A DNA stretch of 64,000 nt from contig JACZKP010000026.1 in NCBI GenBank assembly GCA_014860005.1, positions 1-64,000 of the forward strand, read 5' to 3'. Positions 52,601 through 62,000 of this stretch are shown here, in pieces. The translations under genes were made by a program, and so were the position numbers. Within the stretch, counting starts at the first letter, position 1. Every line of letters begins with the position of its first letter. The notes below the pieces were generated by a model. That model worked only from the letters and a program-made list of their open reading frames with translations, ran no database searches and was not told the DNA's origin. The stretch is from Verrucomicrobiota bacterium (GTDB taxonomy: Bacteria > Verrucomicrobiota > Verrucomicrobiae > Limisphaerales > UBA11358).

Positions 52601-53708
52601 GCACAATCGCGATCTGTTGCGTTTCTCGCTCAAGACCGGCGCGGCAGGCCGGCAGGCAGGTCGTCCGTTGAACGTCGTGCTGCTGCTCGACAATTCCGGC
52701 TCGATGGAACGCGCCGATCGCGTCCAAATCATCCGCGAAGCGTTGCGCGTGCTGGCCGGACAGTTGCAGCCGCAGGACAAACTCAGCATCATCAGCTTCG
52801 CCCGCACACCACGCCTTTGGGTGGACGGCGTTTCCGGCAGCGCGGCGGGCGAAATCGTCGAACAGATCAGCGGCCTCACCCCACAAGGCGGCACGAATCT
52901 CGAAGAAGCGATGAACCTCGCCTACGCGACGGCGTTGCGTCATTACCTCGCCAGCGGCCTCAACCGCGTTGTGTTGCTCACCGATGGCGCGGCGAATCTG
53001 GGCAACGTCGAACCGGAATCCCTCAAGCACGCGGTCGAGACGCATCGCAAGCAAGGTGTGGCGCTGGATTGCTTCGGCATTGGCTGGGAAGGATTGAACG
53101 ATGATTTGCTGGAAGTGCTCTCGCGCAACGGCGATGGGCGATACGGGTTCATCAATTCGCCGACGGAAGCCGCCACGGAATTTGCCGCGCAACTTGCGGG
53201 CGCATTACAGGTCGCCGCGTCGGACGTGAAGGTACAGGTGGAGTTCAATCCGAAGCGCGTGACGGCGTATCGCCAGATCGGGTATGCGAAGCATCAACTC
53301 ACCAAGGAGCAGTTCCGCGACAACACGGTGGACGCCGCCGAGATCGCCGCGCAGGAAGCCGGCAACGCGCTTTACACCGTGGAGGTAAACCCCGCCGGTG
53401 AAGGCCCGCTCGGCATCGTGCGCGTGCGCTTCAAGCTCCCCGGCACGAAGGATTACCGCGAGCACGAGTGGCCTGTGCCGTACACCGGCAGCGTCGTGCC
53501 GCTCGAACACGCCAGCCCTGCGATGCGCCTCGCCGCGAGCGCCAGCGCGTTTGCGGAATGGCTTGTCGCAAGCCCGTTTGCCGGCGAAGTCACGCCCGAT
53601 GCGTTGCTCGGTTACTTGAGCAATGTGCCGGAAGTCTATGGCGCTGACACGCGCCCGAAGAAATTGGAATGGATGATCCGGCAGGCGAAGAGCGTTGCAG
53701 GGAAATGA
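49683..53708 (+). CDS. Anti-sigma-like / pilin-like / STN-like / VWA-DUF3520 fusion protein
   Basis: The 1341-residue protein strings together several parts. Residues 1-60 resemble an anti-sigma N-terminus (LEARLTALLLGELPAEEAAA). One membrane helix (about 103-120) runs into a pseudopilin-like body (NFIRARNTSASNAMMNQLRQ, then KQQWAVDHNK, about 120-200). A long Pro/Ala-rich disordered region (about 200-640), a TPR-like patch (about 655-700) and an STN/secretin-N-like segment (about 760-880, LNGVTLGEVVQMLNEEAKKQ) follow. Last come a VWA N-terminal domain (about 905), a VWA domain with MIDAS LLLDNSGSM (about 1000) and a DUF3520-type end. ATG 49683 is the first Met after the repeats. It probably binds the sigma factor inside and senses or binds partners outside. 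Confidence 0.82.
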   Translation: MNPDFPQTPREELEARLTALLLGELPAEEAAALRAQLAQDPELAALHKRLERTIGLVREVSVSQSEPATAQAAPLKFSEERREKLLAEFKTIKPQPLLSPLSRRHRWLVPVAAAAILLLLAAITLPNFIRARNTSASNAMMNQLRQIEAAKQQWAVDHNKPANAVPTTVDLKPYLKGGELPASIAGETYVLGPVGLPPTVETGEAQSRTWFFRRSAQSPQSQAITTVATADASKQDAREHTITTRLDLPRGGMAERYDHQGTARRPSAQIVLPTPAESEAEVTASAVRGASELGLQFGTWRGGGRPSSVAEGRKSGEAVVAQSVSDPEWAGVLKQPALPYSTDNKFVARYDYVQALGVSPTTGLPVEGIALALTPEGTSVDSFAGDALESKVAASPPAPAAARQQVVLPTAEQTGGKGTKLAAENDVTLPDWSVRTSLRGIYDDNKPDPARPELTGGFAVPGTLTVTPPPAGPPGRAGVVASPVPETTVDQMYRAPGYPASRRVPPVAVAPAEQDADKPIVLGDQPALGGAFASASPTPETRGRGFSLLGSAPQPEQPDAKAQDSLGFQVASALPIPRFKAGAFDSEATASSTTPQDLYSTEAAGRTVVPVESSIVALEAAKEPLRRSQSRIVLPPTSAGAGVMNAGVAIAGDPLQDARVLIEPGRPADAEAKLREVLQSEPDNRAAGYYLNLARKQQQAAAAKMGENESRKGVMQIALADKTTSVLQRDSEAKRELERMDRYWQIPPTNLVRTGGSRHIIASKLNGIRLESLNLNGVTLGEVVQMLNEEAKKQDPEKKGIHFILNPNLPAVQASPVDPTSGLPQAGSSTGTMDVGSLAVTSGSTLRDARLTDVLDAIIKSAEQPLKYSIEDYAVVLSLAERNDPPAPRKPVTNAPTPQPEIQTTENAFSTFSLNVSDVAFKLAAASLEQGQMPDPASVRAEEFINAFDYRDPEPPPGMPVAFAWERARYPFAHNRDLLRFSLKTGAAGRQAGRPLNVVLLLDNSGSMERADRVQIIREALRVLAGQLQPQDKLSIISFARTPRLWVDGVSGSAAGEIVEQISGLTPQGGTNLEEAMNLAYATALRHYLASGLNRVVLLTDGAANLGNVEPESLKHAVETHRKQGVALDCFGIGWEGLNDDLLEVLSRNGDGRYGFINSPTEAATEFAAQLAGALQVAASDVKVQVEFNPKRVTAYRQIGYAKHQLTKEQFRDNTVDAAEIAAQEAGNALYTVEVNPAGEGPLGIVRVRFKLPGTKDYREHEWPVPYTGSVVPLEHASPAMRLAASASAFAEWLVASPFAGEVTPDALLGYLSNVPEVYGADTRPKKLEWMIRQAKSVAGK

Positions 53709-53745
53709 AACCGAGCAGTCAACGAGCCTCACAATCCAACAAGAT

Positions 53746-55422
53746 ATGAACACTCGCTCCGCCCATTACGTTACCTTCCTTGTGGTTGTCTTTGCCGCAA
53801 TGACGCCTCTTTGCCTGCGCGCTTACCTGGTTGGCTCGCCGGACGGTTTGGACAAAATGTCAACCAACGCGGACATCATTTGTAAGGCGCGCGCAGTTTC
53901 CTTCGCCGTCATCACCAACGAGGCGTTTCGACCGCTGCACGGTTTTGAAACACGTGCGACCAAGTTAGAAATAGTTTCCATTCTCAAAGGAAACTTTTCG
54001 ACCAAGTTCATGCTGTTTCAGCATTATGCTTCCAATCCGCAAGATCGAATGGGGAGAATGTATTCCCCGCAACACTACGAACTAGACGTAGGCCAGTGTT
54101 ATCTGATTTTTGCAGTGAAGACCGCCCACGAAGGCGAATTTCGGCAGATACGCTTGTCGCACACCGGTAAAGAGGATGAAGGAGTGTTGCATACGCTCGA
54201 TGACCGTCCGCTTCCAGATGTTTCGGTCAAAGACGCCCATTGGCTTGAACTCAATTTGCTTCTCAACGACACCAGCCCCACAAAGCAACTCTATGCCATT
54301 CGGCAATTGAGCGCGATGAGCAAGGGTTGCGGTCGTCAATGGGGGCATACGGATGATTTCAAGCGCGAGGCTCTGTTGAAAGTCCTTTTGCCCCTCGTCA
54401 CCCATGCCAACGACAAAGTTGCCATCGCCGCGCTCAATTGTTTCCCGGCCGCTCCGGATTGTGCAGCGCAAATTGCACCTTATGAGGACGCGTTGATTCA
54501 AATTGCCAACAACGCATCTTCCGTTGCGCGCCGTGTCACTGCCATCGCCGCGTTCACCGGGACGAAGTTCTCGGTGGTGAGCAATGCCCTTCCGCAATGG
54601 CTGGGAGATGCTGCCGAAGATGTCCGTTTGCAAGCGGTGCTATTGTTGCCCGATTTCCCTGGAGAGTTTTCCGAGCAAGCCTTGCGAGAGCGGTCGGCTG
54701 ACGCTTCGGCAAAAGTTCGGGCGGGCGTTGCTGATGCCATCGGCAACGGAACAATTGTTTCGCTCCTGCCTACATTAAAACAACTGCTGTCAGACCCGGT
54801 TGGACTGACAAATCCTGTTCCCCCGCTGACGACAGATCAATTGCACGCGGGTGGCCGAGTGTGGGGCGGCAACAATAGTGATGTGCATACGGCTGCGGGC
54901 CACGCCTTGCTGAAATTCGATGTCCAACAAGTAAGCGATATACTTAAGGCCAACCTTACTGACGAGGGTTTTAGACCAAACTATTTGTGCAAACTTGCGG
55001 AGAACGATGCCGGACCATGGCTCACGAATCTCGTCGAGGTCCTGGAAACGAGACGAATCCGGGTGGAGAAGGAAGTCGAAGCCAGCGGAGTCGAGCCGAA
55101 GGCACACTATCTACAAGCCCGTATGGCACTCTCCGGCACCTACTTCAAGTGTTGGAACATCATCCACAAGTATCTGCACGCATTGCCGGCGACCGAGTTC
55201 GCGGATGGCAAAATGAATCGTTGTTTGGACGCGTTGGAAAATGCCGGGGACACCGGGTCACGCGAGCCGACAATGCTTTATGAACTCTACCGAATGAAGG
55301 GGCTGAACAAGCGGGCCGCGAAATTTCGCAGTGACAATGAAAAGAGGTTCGCCGTTTACAACATCAACCAGTTCTTCGACAAGGTGGACGCAAAATATCC
55401 AAACACACGAGATATTCCGTAG
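53746..55422 (+). CDS. Secreted HEAT-like repeat protein
   Basis: The 558-residue product starts with a signal peptide (about 1-28, FLVVVFAAMTPLCLRAY) and an N-terminal beta-rich part (about 30-150). From about residue 190 it has alpha-helical HEAT-like repeats (KVAIAALNCFPAAPDCAAQI, AEDVRLQAVLLLPDFPG, SAKVRAGVADAIGNGTIVSL). No enzyme motif is visible. It starts 37 bp after the VWA gene, so it is likely co-transcribed and exported to the envelope. I do not recognise a specific family. Confidence 0.7.
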   Translation: MNTRSAHYVTFLVVVFAAMTPLCLRAYLVGSPDGLDKMSTNADIICKARAVSFAVITNEAFRPLHGFETRATKLEIVSILKGNFSTKFMLFQHYASNPQDRMGRMYSPQHYELDVGQCYLIFAVKTAHEGEFRQIRLSHTGKEDEGVLHTLDDRPLPDVSVKDAHWLELNLLLNDTSPTKQLYAIRQLSAMSKGCGRQWGHTDDFKREALLKVLLPLVTHANDKVAIAALNCFPAAPDCAAQIAPYEDALIQIANNASSVARRVTAIAAFTGTKFSVVSNALPQWLGDAAEDVRLQAVLLLPDFPGEFSEQALRERSADASAKVRAGVADAIGNGTIVSLLPTLKQLLSDPVGLTNPVPPLTTDQLHAGGRVWGGNNSDVHTAAGHALLKFDVQQVSDILKANLTDEGFRPNYLCKLAENDAGPWLTNLVEVLETRRIRVEKEVEASGVEPKAHYLQARMALSGTYFKCWNIIHKYLHALPATEFADGKMNRCLDALENAGDTGSREPTMLYELYRMKGLNKRAAKFRSDNEKRFAVYNINQFFDKVDAKYPNTRDIP

Positions 55423-55434
55423 TTCGAAACGGAC

Positions 55435-55848
55435 ATGAAAACACTGATCGGAATCACAGCCGCTAAGCTCCTCTTCGCGGGCGTGGCATCGGCCCAAACC
55501 AACAAGATGGTCACGGTCAAAACCATGCCGCCTTCGGTGCTGAAAACCGTGCCGCAGGCCGGCGACACAACGGTGGGCCCGGCGCTCAAGGAAATCACTG
55601 TCACCTTCAGCAAAGACATGAAGACGAATCGGATGTGGGCGGTTTGCCAGATTTCCAAGGAGACTTTCCCTGAAACGGCCGGCCAGATTCACTATCTGTC
55701 CGACCAGCGGACATGCGTCGTTCCGGTGAAACTCGAGCCGGGCAAGACCTACGTGCTCTGGTTCAATCACGGGCAGTTCAACAGTTTTCGCGACACGGAG
55801 AATAATCCCGCCGTGCCGTATCAACTGGTGTTTGCGACCAGGAAATGA
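55435..55848 (+). CDS. Exported Ig-like (SbsA/Big_5-type) domain protein
   Basis: The 137-residue product has a signal peptide (KTLIGITAAKLLFAGVASAQ) and a single Ig-like domain of the Big_5/SbsA kind: PPSVLKTVPQAGDTTVGPAL followed by KEITVTFSKDMKTN, and later LEPGKTYVLWFNHGQFN. Such domains occur in surface and adhesion proteins. It begins 12 bp after the HEAT-like gene and precedes the 2392-residue gene, so it is probably part of the same envelope operon. Confidence 0.75.
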   Translation: MKTLIGITAAKLLFAGVASAQTNKMVTVKTMPPSVLKTVPQAGDTTVGPALKEITVTFSKDMKTNRMWAVCQISKETFPETAGQIHYLSDQRTCVVPVKLEPGKTYVLWFNHGQFNSFRDTENNPAVPYQLVFATRK

Positions 55849-55926
55849 AGCCGGGCGAGTCGGCGGAACAAAACACACGCATCACACCTCAGAATGCACA
55901 AGGAAACCGCAACCGTCGCCCACAGA

Positions 55927-55955
55927 CGTAGCGCAGAATGCAACTCTGCGCTACA
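55927..55955. repeat. Short family J palindrome before the 2392-residue gene
   Basis: CGTAGCGCAGAATGCAACTC then TGCGCTACA is a compact hairpin form of family J (GTAGCGCAG with CTGCGCTAC). Confidence 0.75.
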
Positions 55956-56037
55956 GACCGAATGCCGTGAGGCCTCCGGACTTCATCCTCAGATTTTCAC
56001 ACCCCGACCAACAACCCATTGCAGTGTCACTCATTCT

Positions 56038-59000
56038 ATGAACACCTACTTCGCACGGTTTGCCGTCTGTCTGTTGTTATTAGTTCAAGGCGTCGTGGCG
56101 ACCGTCCCCGCCGCCACCCAGGCCGAGGTGAAAAACCTTTCCCTCTCCGGTGGCCTGGATGACGGGCGGGCGAAATTGATTATTGAGGCCGACCTTCAAG
56201 GCCTGGACGCCGCCCGTGCCAAACCCATTTATGCCACCGCGCTGCAACACTCGCTCCGCGCGACCCTCGAAAAGTTCAGCCATACCTTCCTCCTCAAGAT
56301 TGACGTCATCCAGGGCGAGCCGAAGGAAATTGCGCTGGTCTTGTCCGGCGAAGGCGAACTTCGCTCCGTGACAGGCGATCGGTTGCTGGATTGGAGCCTC
56401 CGTGAAGAAGCCGGTGGCAGCCGCTTTCTGGTGCTTCGACTCCAACCCGCCGAAACACCGCTCACCAACTGTCTCGTCACCGTCACCGCGGAAACCGAGT
56501 TCAAAGACCTGCCCCACACCGTCACACCGCTGACTCTGGCTTCGCCCTTGCCGGGTTTGTTTCAGGGTTTCGTGCGCGTGGATACCGATGCTGCGCTGTC
56601 CATCGCCGTGGCCTCGCCGGTCGGCGCCGTCCCGGTCGAGTGGAAGTATCTGCCGGAATCCATGCGCCAAGCTTCGGTCACGGCTGGAAGCGAACCCTTG
56701 GCGTTTCGGATTCACGACGCAAGCTATGCCCTGCCGATGACGCTTTCGCTGGCGGACCCGGAATTACGCCGGGTCGTGCTCAGTAACGCCCGACTTACGG
56801 GGCGCCTCAGCGATCAGTCTGCGACGTTCACTCTCACCGCCACCGCGAAGGTGAAAAATCCCCAAGGTGGCTCGTTGCCGCTGCTGTCTGGTGGTGTTGC
56901 CCTCACTGACTTGGATGCGCATCCAGGCTGGCGCATGAAACTCGAGGACGGCCAATTCGTTCTGGCGTGCGACCAGCCTGGCGAGTTCCCGATCAAGCTC
57001 CAGTTCCATGCCACGGTGCGTCAGGCCGACGGTTGGAACTCGGTGGACTTTCAGGTCGCGCCCAGCGCCCTGCAACCCATCGTCCTGCAAGGTTTGCCCG
57101 CAGACACTCAGTTCCAGTTCGCCAACGCCGCGCGACCGGAGCGGTCGGGCAACGATTTTCTCAGTCACCTGCCCGCGGACGGCGCTGTGAAACTGGCATG
57201 GAAGGAAACGCGGAAAGAGCAGGAAGGGCGGTTGTTCTACGCGGCGGAAATGCTGTCGCAAATCACCGTCAGTCCCGGCCTGATGCGCCAGGTTGCGTTG
57301 CTGGGGGGTAAGGTGATGCAAGGCGAGATGATCCGCGTGACGCTGTTGCTGCGCGGCGATGGCGAGGTCACCCGCGTCATTGGCGATCAAGTGCTCGCCT
57401 GGACGGTCGAGCCGGGGAACGTGGAACGGTTTCCCGGTGAGCGGCGGCTCGTCATTCAGTTCAACCAACCGCAGAAGGATCAGTTCGCCGTGCAGGTGCA
57501 AACGCAAACTCCGCTGGGCGCCTTTCCGCAATCCGCCAACGCGTTGCAGCTTCGCCCGGAGGGTGCAACGCGCTTTGCCGGCTATTTCCGCATTGTCAAC
57601 GACGGCGCCGTGCGGCTCGAAGTGGTTCAGGCCGGCGGCCTCTCGCAGATTTCGCCCGAACAATTCCCGGAAACCGACGCGACGAAGGCGGCTTTCCGTA
57701 TGACCGGCAGCCAGCGTTTTGCCTATCGCTTTTCCGGCGCGGAGTTTGCGTTGCGGATTCAGGCGGACCAAATCCTGCCCGAACTGGCCGTCTCCCAGGT
57801 GCTCGCGTATCACCTCGGCGAGAATGAACTGGCGATTGACGCCGAGCTGGAACTGGACATCCGCGAAGCGCCGTTGCGCGAGTTGCTGCTGCGCGTGCCC
57901 AAGGGTTATGCGCTCGCGCGACTCATCGCCAGCGGCATGAGTGATTACTTTCTGACCGAAATACCCCTCACCCGTCCTTCGGACACCCTCTCCCCATCGG
58001 ATGGGGAGAGGGATGGGGTGAGGGGCACGACCGATCAAAGCGAACTCCGCATAGTTTACGGCCAGCCCGTTTCAGGCCGGCAGGTGGTGCAGTTGCGCCT
58101 CGAACGCAACAAACCGCTCGGCGAAACGAACTGGGCGTTGCCCAAACTCGAAGTCAGCAAGGCGAAATCCACGCGCGGCCACGTGGGTGTGTCGGCGGAC
58201 GCGGGCTTTCGCCTGACGCCGGAGCGGACGCAGGCGTTGACGGAAATCGCGACGGCGTTTTTCCCGCGCAAGGTGGCAGGGATTCAATCGGCGTTCCGGT
58301 TGAGCGATCCCGCATGGCAGGCGACGATGCGTGTCGAGCGTTTGCCGCAAACGGTGCAGGCGGATGCGTTTCATCTTTTCTCCATCGGCGAAGGCATCGC
58401 GTACGGCAGCAGCGTCCTCAATTTTCTCATCTCCGGCGCGCCGGTGTCGGCGTTCCGAATCGAGTTGTCCGAGGAATATTTCAATGTCGAGTTCACCGGC
58501 AAAGACGTCCGCAACTGGGAGAAGACGACCAATGGCTTCCTCGTGAAACTGCACACGCCGGTGGCGGGCGCGTACACGTTGCTGGCGACCTACGAGCGGC
58601 CGTTCAAAGCGCAGGGGGACACGCTGGCGTTCACGGGCGCGCGCCCGCTCGACGCGCAATCGGAGCAGGGTCACACGCTCGTCATCAGCGCCTATCAGTT
58701 TCGGGTGGAGCCGGTGGATGTCTCGCCCGGCTTGTTGCCTTTGGAAACCGGCGAGGTGCCGCCCGATTACCGTCTGTTCTTCGACGCGCCCATTCTGAAG
58801 GCGTATCGCTACACGGCCCGGCCTTTTAACTTGCGGCTCGCCCTCAGCCCGCTCGCGCAGGGCGAAACGCTCAGCCAAGTGGTGGACCGCGCATCGCTGA
58901 CCACGCGCATCTCGAAAGAAGGCCAGGTGGTGACGGACGTGCGGTACTTCGTAAAGAACCGTGGTAATCCCCATTTCCGCCTCACTCTGCCGGATGGCAC

Positions 59001-62000
59001 CCAGCTTTGGTCGGCGCAGGTGAATGGCGCAGCGGTGGTGCCGGTGACGGACGCGAAAACGAACCTGATTCCGCTGCCGCAACAAACCGATCCGAACGCG
59101 GTCCTGACGCTCGATTTGAAACTGGCCTCCACGTCGTCCGTGCCGGCGCGCGTGAGCGTGGCCGCGCCGATGCCGGGAGCGCCGGTCATGCTCGCGGAAT
59201 GGAAGCTCGAACCGGACGCGGGCCGAAGGCTGGTGTTTCGCAAAGGCTCGCTCACCCCGGTGCATGGCGTCACCGATATTTCGGGGTTTGCCCAACTCGC
59301 GCGGACGTTCAGGGGGCAACAGGCGGATTTGGCAATCGTCTCGTTGTTGGCCGCGTTGATCCTTTTTGGAGTCGCCGGCGGGATTTGGCGACTGGCCGTT
59401 GGCGAGGGTGTTTACAAATTCAGCGCTCGCTACCTGACCTGCGCGCTGGTGGGCTTGGTGGCGTTCTTGGTGGCCATGATGGCACTGGCCAGCCTGGGCG
59501 ACCTGACGCAACGCCAGACGCGCTTGCTGCCCCGGGCGATCACGTTTCTTGCGCCCGTGCAACAAGCCGGCAGCCCGCTGACGGTGGAAGTGGCGAATAT
59601 CGCGGAAGGTGTGTCGTTCACGGAAAAAGCTGGTTTTGCCTGGCCGGCGCTGCTGGCGCTGGCGGTTTGGGTCTATGGCTGGCTAAGGCCGGAGCGCGAA
59701 ACGAAGGTGGCCGCCTGGCTGCTGGGCTGGCTCTTGCTGGTGTGGGCTGCCCTGCGCTGGCCCAACGGGGCGGTGCTGTTCTTGTGGGTGGTGGTGGCGT
59801 TTCTGCTCCTGCACGTCGCGTTTCCGTTGCTCCGCCGGCTCTGCCGACTCCCGCGCAAACCGCAGTCCGGTCCGCCCACGGTTTCGCCGGGCGACATCGC
59901 TTCCGCGACGGCCGCGTTCGCCTTGCTCGCAACCCTTCAGGTTGGCTTTGCCGCTGAACGACCTGGTCAAAACTCCAACTTGCCCTCCTTCCGCGAGACC
60001 GCGCTCGCCGCGTCGGTCACGCAACAGATTCGCGTCGAGGAACAGTTCGCGCTGGCTACGGCCAAGCTTCGGTGGCAGGCCACCAAAGGTCAGATGTTGC
60101 CCCTGCTCTTCGAGCCGGCGGTTTTGACCCAAATCACTTACCCCACCAACTCACTCAAACTGGTGCAGGCCACCGCGGGCGATCGAACCGCCCGGCAATT
60201 GCTCGCACTGGAGAGCGGCGTCTTTGAAGTGGAAGCGCAATATCAATTGCAGCTCACCCGGCGCGAGGGCGAGAGCGGATTCCCGTTGCCCACGCAGTCG
60301 GGCCTGGTCAACCGGCTCACCCTCACGCTGGTGAATCTGGACGTGGACGTGCGCTCGACGGCCGCGGTATCGGTTCAACGGGAAATGGCGGGCAGCAATA
60401 CGGTCGCGACGCTGGTGCTCGCGCCGGTGCGCGACGCCTGGATTGGCTGGCAGCCGCGCAGTCGGGATGTGAAGCGCGAGAAGCCGGTGTTCTACGTCGA
60501 GTGGACGCAACTCTACGTGCCGTCGGCGGGTGTGATTGAAGGCGCGCATTACGCCGCGATCCGGCCGGCCCAGGGCGAACTGGGTGAGTTGGTTTTCAAC
60601 GTGCCACCAGGTGCGACGGTAACGGATGTCATTGACAGTAGCCGCCGACGTGAGGAGGCGGACTCTGCAAAGCCGAAAACCGATGACCGCCTCCTCACGT
60701 CGGCGGCTACGGGAATTGTCTCCTTGTGGCGGTTTGATCCCGACACACGAAAACTGCGCGTCACATTGAATCCGTCACAGTCGCGTCCGTTCACGCTGAT
60801 CATTCGGTCGCAGGTCGCGACCGGGCCGTTGTCCTTCGAGCAATCCATCGGACTCGTGTCGGTAGAGAACGCCGCCAACCAGATCGGGTTGCTCGGCGTG
60901 GCCACCGGCAACGAGGTGCAACTCGACACCGTGGATGCGGCGGCGCTTTCGCCGATCAACCTCGAAGATTTTCCCGGCTCGGTGGCGCAAGCGCTCGCCG
61001 CTCAGATTCCCGGTCTCACGGTGCGGCGCGCGTTTCGGTATGCGGACACCAAGGCCACAGCGTCCGTCAAAGCTTCGCCGGTCGAACCCGACGTGCGGGT
61101 GGAGACGCAGGACACCTTGTCCCTGGGCGAAGACCGGATCGTGCTGGCCGCGAACGTGATCGTGGACATCACGCGTGCGGGGGTATTTCGACTCAGCTTC
61201 GACTTGCCGCCGAATCTGGAAGTGGAATCCATCAGCGGAGCGGCGTTGAGTCATTGGACCGAATTGAAGACGGAAGCAGAACGCATCATCACGTTGCACC
61301 TGAAGGGCAAGACCGAGGGCCGGCAACAATTTGCCATCAGCCTCACCGGGCCGGGCGTGAGGGCGACGGGCGATTGGACCGTGCCGCGCCTCGTTTTGCG
61401 CGAGGCGAACAAACACAGCGGCACACTGGTCGTTGTGCCGGAACAGGGCTTGTTGCCGCAGGTCGCCGCCAGCGAGGGGCTGACGCAGTTGGACCCGCAG
61501 AAATCGGGCATCCGCCAAAAGGGCGTGCTGGCGTTCCGCGTCCTGCAAAAGGCATGGCAACTGTCGCTGAAACTGGAACAGGTGGAGCCGTGGATTCAAG
61601 TGACGAGTTTGCAGCATGCGACCGTAACTGAGGCGCAGGTGAAAGTGGCGGCGAATTTGCAATATCAGATCGAGAACACCGGCCTGAAGGCGTTTCGTCT
61701 CTGGCTCCCGGTCAATGCCGAGAGCGTGCGCGTTCAGGGCGATCAAGTGGCCGACTACCTCGCCACCCCCGGCGCGGTCACGAATGGATTGCAGGAGTGG
61801 GAGGTCAAACTGCATCGTCGCGTGATTGGCCGTTACCTCCTGCAGGTGTTCTGGCAGACGCAACTCACGGCGGACGTGCCGCAGATATTGCTGCGCGGCG
61901 TGCAGGCGGCCGACGTGAATTTGCAGCGCGGTTTCGTGACCGTGCAAGCCGGTGGGCGTTTGCAGGTGCGTCCGGACATTCTTCCCGAATCGCTGCAACC

